Part shown: piece after piece, positions 57,805 through 64,000 of the stretch
How the letters are laid out: every line of letters starts with the position of its first letter
Position numbering within the stretch: position 1 is the stretch's first letter
From: a virus
Length of the DNA stretch: 64,000 nucleotides
Reading direction: 5' to 3' (one strand)
IMG/VR virus record: IMGVR_UViG_3300033183_000354
Span: 88,720-152,719 of that record
Notes under the pieces: generated by a model
Told to the model about the DNA's origin: nothing
What the model saw: only the letters and a program-made list of their open reading frames with translations
Database searches by the model: none
Made by a program: the position numbers and the translations under genes

Positions 57805-60800
57805 ATGGTATCATTAAATAGAAATTTAGCAGCAGCATTAGGTCAATCAGCGGCAAATGATACTGTAAGCGATACAGGTGCGCCAGCTGGTGGATTAACT
57901 ATATTCGATTCAATCGGAGAAATGACAGCTACTACGGCTACTGCATCAAGTGGTGAATTAGGTCTATTAAGAGATTCAAATCTTTTATATGTGCATAATG
58001 GTTCAGGTTGGTTTAAGATGGCAGTTATTAATACTTCACCATCTTTTTCTACTTCTCCAGAAACTACGTATGAACTTTCAAATACAGGAGCAGTAACTAC
58101 AATTACTATCCTTGCAACCGATCCTGAAGGTCTTCCTATTACATATAGCGCATCAGGTAATAATGATTTTAATGGTCTTGCAACTGTTTCTCAAGATTCG
58201 AGTGTATTTACTATTACACCTTTAAGCGAAGACTCTGCTACGACTACTTCTGGTATATTAACATTTACTGCTTCAGATGGAGTAAATCTTGCTACAGCTA
58301 CTTCAACCTTTAGCTTAGTATTTAAAGTAGAAAATGCAAATTATACTCGGCTTTTAATAAAAGCTTCTGGCAATTCTGGTACAAATACTAGTATTACTGA
58401 TTCTTCCTCAAACTCACATTCTCTTACGATTAATGGCAATACACATGCAAGCTCATTAAGTCCATATTCTTCAGGTGGCTATAGTTATTATTTTAATGGA
58501 TCAAGTGATTATCTTTATGCAGCTGCATCATCTGATTTTGCTTTTGGCACCGGTGACTTTACAATTGAATTTTGGGCATATATTACTAATACCACTACTA
58601 GTCGAATTTTAACTAATAGAGCTACTCAAACCGGCGCCGCCGGTACATGGTCTTTAACTTTAAATTACAATACAATTAGATTTACAGAAGTTATATCTGG
58701 TGAGCCAGGACCGACAGCAAATATCGATATGTTAAATAGATGGGCTCATATTGCTGTTGCTAGAAGTTCTGGTACTACAAAGATATTTGTTGATGGTATT
58801 GAAATTGCAAGTGCAACGCAAACTACAAACTTCAGCAACTCTTCATATAATTTACATATTGGAACTTCTCCTAACGAAAACTACCGAGAAGGCTATTTTA
58901 GTGATATTCGAATAGTTAAAGGTACTGCTTTATATACTTCTAATTTTACTCCACCGACTGAAAGACTAACTGCAGTATCTGGTACAGTTTTACTTACTTG
59001 TCATCTTCCTTATCTTGTAGATGGTTCTTCTGCTGCAAGAACTATTAACATTAATAGTGTCAGAGCGACTGCTTTTAGTCCATATTTGTCATATGCTTAT
59101 TCTGCATCTTCTTATGGAGGATCTGTATATTACGATGGGACTGGTGATTATATTGATTTTTCACCGAGTTCCGATTTTGGATCTAGTGATTTTACGATAG
59201 AAGCATGGTTATATCCTACAGATAGTACTGCTTATCGAGTAGTCTCAGCTAGAAATAGCAATAGTGGATTAACTTTCGGTAGAGCTGCAAATGGCACTTT
59301 TAGTATATTTTATGGAAATGGTACTGCATATCTAGATATAGCAAATGTTGTTCCTTTAAATGTATGGACACACGCAGCATTAGTTAGAGAGAGCGGAACG
59401 GCTAAAGTTTATATTAATGGAATATTTAAAGGATCTGTAGATTGGTCGGGTAAATCATTTACTTCAACTACTTATAGAATTGGTAATAGCTATGATACCC
59501 GAAATGAAACTTTTGATGGAAATGTTTCTGACTTACAGATGATCAGTGGTACTGCAAAGTATACTGCTAATTTTACTCCTAACACAAGCCCTATTTCAAC
59601 TGCAAGCGGGGCGATGCTTCATTTAAAAGGACAAGATGCTAAAGTATATGATGCATCACAAAATAAAGTAATAACTTTAGCTGGTAATACTTCTTCATCA
59701 ACTGGACAAACAAAATATGCTTCTTCTTCAGTTTATTTTGATGGTACCGGAGACTATGCTACTATATCATATGATGCTGAATTAACAAAATGGTGGACAA
59801 AACCATATACAATTGAAGCATGGATATATCCTACTAATCTTGCAAATTGGGGATATGATGCTAGTTATCGTCCTAATTTAATTTGTCACGGCACACATAA
59901 TTCTACTATAAACTATTGGTCATTTGGTACCAGTGACGATGGTGCAGTATATTTCTATTATTGGAATGGTGCTGTTAATGACGTTAAATCTACAACTGGT
60001 CTTGTGACTGCTAATACATGGTCTCATATTGCTATGACTCACAATAACGGTGTTATTAATTTATATCATAATGGGACGCATGTAAAAACGGCAAATGTAA
60101 GTGGAACGCCTCAGGAAAGTTCTAGCTATCCTATCAATATTGGAATGATTAATAATGTAGGTATTATTGGTTATGTAGAAGATTTAAGAATAACAACTGG
60201 TCTTAGTCGATATTCATATATTCCTGCAAAGGAAACTTTGTCTGTGGATGCTAATACTATTTTATTAACAGCGCATGCTTCATCTGTCACGGACGGTACT
60301 AGTAACTCTTCTCCAACAGCATCTGGTAATGCTGCAGTAACAACACATGCTCCAAAACAAGGTATGTATTCAATCGATTTTGATGGAACAGACGATAAAG
60401 TCTCGATAAGCAATCCTAATACTGCATTTGGAAGTTTAACAGGTGACTATACTATTGAATGTTGGGTTAATATGGATGCTGTGCCTTCAGGTGATGGTAA
60501 TGGAGATGAAAACCAAATTATTGGTCAATCAACTTGGCCAGAAAATGCAACTAGTGGTAATTGGTGGGTATTGTTTGCTGTAGCAAGTGGTGTTTATTTC
60601 TACACTGCTGATGGGTCTAATTATACTGCTCATCATGCAACTGCTATGTCTTGGACAGTCGGAAAATGGACTCACATAGCTGTAGTAAAATCAAGTGGGA
60701 CTGTTTCTGTCTATATTGATGGATCACTTCAGACTTCTGGTTCCAATGATGATACTCTTATTGCTGATAACAATAGAGCTTTAACTATTGGCAATGATGC

Positions 60801-60903
60801 CGGAAATACTAATGACTTTAATGGACAAATATCGAATTTACGTGTATCAAATACTGCTCGTTATACAAGTGATTTTACACCACCTTCTTCGGCATTAGTA
60901 TAA
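57805..60903 (+). CDS. Adhesin paralogue 5: four LamG-type domains
   Basis: 1032 residues, nearly the same build as paralogue 2: N-terminal module (NLLYVHNGSGWFKMAVINTS), Ig-like domain (LPITYSASGNNDFNGLATVS, FTITPLSEDSATTTSGILTF), then four LamG-type domains with YFNGSSDYLYAA, IEFWAYI, WAHIAVAR, FVDGIEIAS, FSDIRIVKGTALY. The third LamG domain shares a 31-base identical DNA block with paralogue 2. It may be an older duplicate now diverged for another glycan. Its stop overlaps the late promoter of the next gene. Confidence 0.8.
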   Translation: MVSLNRNLAAALGQSAANDTVSDTGAPAGGLTIFDSIGEMTATTATASSGELGLLRDSNLLYVHNGSGWFKMAVINTSPSFSTSPETTYELSNTGAVTTITILATDPEGLPITYSASGNNDFNGLATVSQDSSVFTITPLSEDSATTTSGILTFTASDGVNLATATSTFSLVFKVENANYTRLLIKASGNSGTNTSITDSSSNSHSLTINGNTHASSLSPYSSGGYSYYFNGSSDYLYAAASSDFAFGTGDFTIEFWAYITNTTTSRILTNRATQTGAAGTWSLTLNYNTIRFTEVISGEPGPTANIDMLNRWAHIAVARSSGTTKIFVDGIEIASATQTTNFSNSSYNLHIGTSPNENYREGYFSDIRIVKGTALYTSNFTPPTERLTAVSGTVLLTCHLPYLVDGSSAARTININSVRATAFSPYLSYAYSASSYGGSVYYDGTGDYIDFSPSSDFGSSDFTIEAWLYPTDSTAYRVVSARNSNSGLTFGRAANGTFSIFYGNGTAYLDIANVVPLNVWTHAALVRESGTAKVYINGIFKGSVDWSGKSFTSTTYRIGNSYDTRNETFDGNVSDLQMISGTAKYTANFTPNTSPISTASGAMLHLKGQDAKVYDASQNKVITLAGNTSSSTGQTKYASSSVYFDGTGDYATISYDAELTKWWTKPYTIEAWIYPTNLANWGYDASYRPNLICHGTHNSTINYWSFGTSDDGAVYFYYWNGAVNDVKSTTGLVTANTWSHIAMTHNNGVINLYHNGTHVKTANVSGTPQESSSYPINIGMINNVGIIGYVEDLRITTGLSRYSYIPAKETLSVDANTILLTAHASSVTDGTSNSSPTASGNAAVTTHAPKQGMYSIDFDGTDDKVSISNPNTAFGSLTGDYTIECWVNMDAVPSGDGNGDENQIIGQSTWPENATSGNWWVLFAVASGVYFYTADGSNYTAHHATAMSWTVGKWTHIAVVKSSGTVSVYIDGSLQTSGSNDDTLIADNNRALTIGNDAGNTNDFNGQISNLRVSNTARYTSDFTPPSSALV

Positions 60904-60906
60904 ATA
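60899..60906 (+). promoter_or_regulatory. T4-type late promoter, five bases from a start codon
   Basis: Exact TATAAATA overlapping the stop of paralogue 5, followed by GTGAT and then ATG at 60912. There is no room for a normal ribosome binding site. The spacing equals the sites at 4709 and 14900 on the minus strand. Confidence 0.65.
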
Positions 60907-60911
60907 GTGAT

Positions 60912-61976
60912 ATGGCACGTACGAGATCAGGTAATATCGCAGAAGCGATTCGAAAAGCATTAACTCGAGGAACTTTAACATCAGCTGGCAATTTAGTTGG
61001 TGCTGGTGGAGTTAATGTTTATGCTACGATTAGTCAACTGCCGCTTTCTGGTGTAACTGCTGGTACTCAAGCATATATTACAGCAACAAATAGATTATAT
61101 GTGCACAATGGTACAGGTTGGTATGCCATTAATGTAGGTGATGCATATTCAGCATTTCCAACTGTTATGGAATTTTATTTGTGGGGCGGGGGCGGAGAAG
61201 GTGGTATGCAGTATAGTACCAATGGGTCTGGTGCTGGAGGCGGCGGAGGATTTACTTATGGTGAGCTAGCTAGTCCTGCAAATTCTATAGGAACAACATA
61301 TACTCTTAAAGTGAATGCTGGCGGTGGATTTGCTTATTCTGGTGGCATTGGTGGCGGATATACTGGAGTCTTTACTTCTGCAACTATTTCTCAAGCAAAT
61401 GCTGCTCTGATTGCAGGTGGTGGAGGCGGAGGCGCAGCTAATCAAGGTGGTGCTGGCGGCGGATTAACTGGACAAAATGGTGCTTTTAATAGCAATGCCG
61501 GTGAAGGTTATGGGGGATCCCAATCTGCTGGTGGTGGATGGAGAAACACACCATATAATGATCCTGGTGGGTCTGGTTCCGCTTTAACTGGGTTTTCTCA
61601 AAATAGTGCCGGTGGTCCAGGCAATGGAAGTTATTCCGGTGGTGGTGGCGGTGGTTACTTTGGTGGCGGCGGTGGTGGTAAGTACTATGGTGGAGGCGCC
61701 GGTGGAGGTGGATCAGGATATGTGGATTCAGCTGAATTTGTAAATTCGTATACTCAAGTTGGAAGTAATGCAACTCCAGCAAATTCATCTTCGTCTCTAA
61801 GAAACGGTAGAGGTGAAGGAGGTTCAGCTCAGCAAACATCTGCGCCAACAAAGGGAATAGCTGTTATTCGTTATGAATCTGGAACTGCTGTAGCAACTGG
61901 TGGAACAATTACAACAGATGGAAGTTATATAGTTCATACGTTTGATTCAGATGGATCATTCTATATCACAGGATAA
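60912..61976 (+). CDS. Adhesin paralogue 6: glycine-rich head
   Basis: 354 residues. N-terminus ARTRSGNIAEAIRKALTRGT, LVGAGGVNVYATISQLPLSG, NRLYVHNGTGWYAI is the shared module. There is no Ig-like domain; the chain goes directly into a glycine-rich domain (MEFYLWGGGGEGGMQYST, GGGGGGYFGGGGGGKYYGGG) ending GIAVIRYESGTAVATGGTIT, SYIVHTFDSDGSFYITG. The end resembles that of paralogue 3, so the two heads are homologous. May start leaderless from the 60899 promoter. Confidence 0.75.
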   Translation: MARTRSGNIAEAIRKALTRGTLTSAGNLVGAGGVNVYATISQLPLSGVTAGTQAYITATNRLYVHNGTGWYAINVGDAYSAFPTVMEFYLWGGGGEGGMQYSTNGSGAGGGGGFTYGELASPANSIGTTYTLKVNAGGGFAYSGGIGGGYTGVFTSATISQANAALIAGGGGGGAANQGGAGGGLTGQNGAFNSNAGEGYGGSQSAGGGWRNTPYNDPGGSGSALTGFSQNSAGGPGNGSYSGGGGGGYFGGGGGGKYYGGGAGGGGSGYVDSAEFVNSYTQVGSNATPANSSSSLRNGRGEGGSAQQTSAPTKGIAVIRYESGTAVATGGTITTDGSYIVHTFDSDGSFYITG

Positions 61977-61979
61977 GAT

Positions 61980-64000
61980 ATGGCAGAGACAAGAGCAAGA
62001 GACGTAGCAAGAACATTTGGTCAAGCAATTGAACAGAATACTCTTACTGCAACAGGATCACTTGGTGTTACAGGTTTTTCTGTATACGTTACTATTGATG
62101 ATCTTCCTCTATCAGGAGTTCCAGCTGGAACTCAAGCATTAGTCACTTCAACAAATACTCTTTATATCAATAATGGCGTAGGTTGGTTTAAGATTGCTCT
62201 TCTCAATACTAATCCTTACTTTACTGATTCTGGTACACCAGAAAGTACATATGCTTTGTCCTCGCAAGGAATAGCAACTACTATTACATTAATTGCTGTT
62301 GACTCTGAAGGTATTCCTATTACATATAGTGCAGTTGCTGATTCAGATTTTGGTGGACTTGCATCTATTTCTCAAGACTCTTCGGTCTTTACTGTTACAC
62401 CATTTAGCGAAGATAGCGCAACGACTTCTTCTGGTACTGTCACATTTAAAGCAACTGATGGTGTTAATATTGCTTCTGCTCTTTCTACATTTACATTACA
62501 ATTTTCAATACCTAATTCAAGTCATACATTACTTCTTGCAAAGGCATCTGGCAATGACGGTACAAATGCTATTACCGATGAATCTTCGAATGGTTATACA
62601 CTAACAAAGTCTGGTGATGTAAAAAGATCTGCATTTAGTCCATATCGCGATGCTGGATATAGTTATTATAATAGTGGCGGAAGTGCAACAAAGGGATATT
62701 CATTTACTAATATTCTTGGTGGATATGGATCTGGTAATTTTACAGTAGAAACTTGGGTATATTTAACATCTAATAATGATTATTCTAAAACTATATTTTC
62801 TAATTTTTATTATTATAATGGAACATCAAATGCTAGTGTAAGATTAACTATAAACAGAGAAGATATTTATTGGAACATGTATACTGGTGGCGGGACAGCA
62901 GCCAATGGTGCGCCACAAACAAATTTACATTATGCAGCACAAGATAATTATTTAAATAGATGGGTTCATATTGCTATTGTAAGAAATAGCGGCTATATTT
63001 ATTTGTATGTTGATGGCATTCAAAGAATTAGTTCTGCTCTATCATCTGATAGTACTGTTAATTATCCAAATAGAGATTTATATATTGGCAGAAATTACTT
63101 ATATAGCGGAAGTCCATCAGAATCAAGAACCGACTATGGTGGACCACTTTATTTAAAAGATTTTAGAATATCTAGTAACGCAAGATATACCGCAGATTTT
63201 ACTCCGCCTACTGAAAAATTAACAGCTGATGCAAATACTGATTTATTACTATTTAATACACCATATGTGAAAGATGCATCATCTAATGATTATACTATAA
63301 CGCCTTATGATTTAACTCAATTAGAACCGTTTAGTCCATATGATAATACTGCATCTTATTCTGCATCTAATAACGGTTCGTCGTTATATTTTGATGGAAG
63401 TGGTGATTATCTAACAATTGCAGATACAAATTCACGAGTAAGTACAGGAAGTTATACAGTTGAGGGATGGTTCTATTTAGAAGGTCTACCATCTACAAGA
63501 TCTCAGCACGCAACTTTACATACACAATATTACCCGTCGTCTGGTGAAGGTGGTCGATATTTGACTTATATTTCTTCTAATGATAATGCATTTACTTATT
63601 GGGTTGGAGCAGATGGGTCTACAACACACTCGAATATTATTAAGACACATCAGTGGTATCATTTCGCGGCGGTAAGAAATGGGACTAGTTGTACATTATA
63701 TTTAAATGGTAAAGGTGAAACAGATGGTGTAGTTTATGATACTTCAATCTATCAAGAAAATCCACAGGTTGGTGCAGAACCTAATAATGGTACTTATTTA
63801 CAAGGATATATTGCCGATTGGCATTTAACAAAAGGTACTGCAAAGTATACTTCTGATTTTACTCCACCAACAGCTCCTATTAGTAATTCTAGTGCTACAA
63901 CATCAATTGCTAATGTATCTACACCTAATTTGTATAGTGCTTCTCAAAATAGAAATTCTCATGCTCTTTATGGAAATGTAAAGTCTTCGACTGGTCAAAC
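61980..64000 (+). CDS. Adhesin paralogue 7: LamG-type, cut by window end
   Basis: Starts at the ATG at 61980 and stays open to the end of the window (at least 673 residues). N-terminus AETRARDVARTFGQAIEQNT, shared module (IDDLPLSGVPAGTQALVTST), Ig-like domain (IPITYSAVADSDFGGLASIS, FTVTPFSEDSATTSSGTVTF), then at least two LamG-type domains (FTVETWVYLTSNN, RWVHIAIVRNSG, YFDGSGDYLTIA). By layout it resembles paralogues 2 and 5. The true end lies beyond the window. Confidence 0.8.
   Translation, partial: MAETRARDVARTFGQAIEQNTLTATGSLGVTGFSVYVTIDDLPLSGVPAGTQALVTSTNTLYINNGVGWFKIALLNTNPYFTDSGTPESTYALSSQGIATTITLIAVDSEGIPITYSAVADSDFGGLASISQDSSVFTVTPFSEDSATTSSGTVTFKATDGVNIASALSTFTLQFSIPNSSHTLLLAKASGNDGTNAITDESSNGYTLTKSGDVKRSAFSPYRDAGYSYYNSGGSATKGYSFTNILGGYGSGNFTVETWVYLTSNNDYSKTIFSNFYYYNGTSNASVRLTINREDIYWNMYTGGGTAANGAPQTNLHYAAQDNYLNRWVHIAIVRNSGYIYLYVDGIQRISSALSSDSTVNYPNRDLYIGRNYLYSGSPSESRTDYGGPLYLKDFRISSNARYTADFTPPTEKLTADANTDLLLFNTPYVKDASSNDYTITPYDLTQLEPFSPYDNTASYSASNNGSSLYFDGSGDYLTIADTNSRVSTGSYTVEGWFYLEGLPSTRSQHATLHTQYYPSSGEGGRYLTYISSNDNAFTYWVGADGSTTHSNIIKTHQWYHFAAVRNGTSCTLYLNGKGETDGVVYDTSIYQENPQVGAEPNNGTYLQGYIADWHLTKGTAKYTSDFTPPTAPISNSSATTSIANVSTPNLYSASQNRNSHALYGNVKSSTGQ

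Overview
The window is part of the genome of a T4-like myovirus. The diagnostic genes are recognisable from their translations: single-stranded DNA-binding protein gp32, late-transcription co-activator gp33, head-completion nuclease gp4, and baseplate proteins gp48, gp53, gp27-like, gp5-like, gp25, gp6, gp8 and gp26. Ten exact copies of the T4-type late promoter element TATAAATA were found by eye, nine of them just upstream of gene starts. The DNA is AT-rich and tightly packed, with many ATGA or TAATG gene junctions. Protein style (gp32 without zinc ligands, a DUF4815 baseplate/fibre protein, 2-oxoglutarate oxygenases, LamG-type fibres) fits marine T4-like phages related to cyanophage and pelagiphage groups. 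No photosynthesis genes are present and the host cannot be named from the sequence.

Bases 1-10119 form an early/middle region: many small unknown proteins, a glutaredoxin, a secreted glycine-zipper protein, three tRNAs (Arg-UCU, Ser-UGA, Leu-UAA), two convergent paralogous 2OG-Fe(II) oxygenases, then gp33 and gp32. Four sigma70-like promoters share a TGTACA-type -35, exactly 17 bp spacing and a TA...T -10; two also share an upstream T-tract block. Two stretches hold no convincing protein gene but show RNA structure: 6228-6473, and about 10120-10732, which contains a tRNA-like element, a possible pseudoknot, tRNA-Gly and UUCG-capped hairpins.

Bases 10733-15415 (minus strand) carry a tail-assembly operon: gp4, a conserved morphogenesis protein, a tail-tube-fold protein, a small basic protein, gp26, a short gp26-linked reading frame and the tape measure. 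gp26 ends in a T-TTT-TTT slippery run directly before its stop, and the next frame lacks a normal start, so a -1 frameshifted chaperone upstream of the tape measure is likely. Bases 15423-38807 (plus strand) carry the hub, spike, wedge and proximal fibre genes. The T4 gp5 functions are split here: one gene has an OB fold plus a lysozyme of a different family, a second has an amidase fold without its zinc ligands, a third is the beta-helical spike. The DUF4815 protein ends in a Hint (hedgehog/intein-type) domain, is followed by a GNAT-like gene, and the part of the protein that normally continues it is encoded separately downstream.

Bases 38782-42638 form an AT-rich cassette of three glycosyltransferases, a radical SAM/SPASM protein and a methyltransferase-like protein, set inside the fibre region. 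Bases 42643-64000 are a fibre and adhesin locus with its own late promoters. It ends in seven paralogous adhesin genes that share an N-terminal attachment module but carry different C-terminal heads (LamG repeats, glycine-rich sheets or unique domains). The last one runs off the window.
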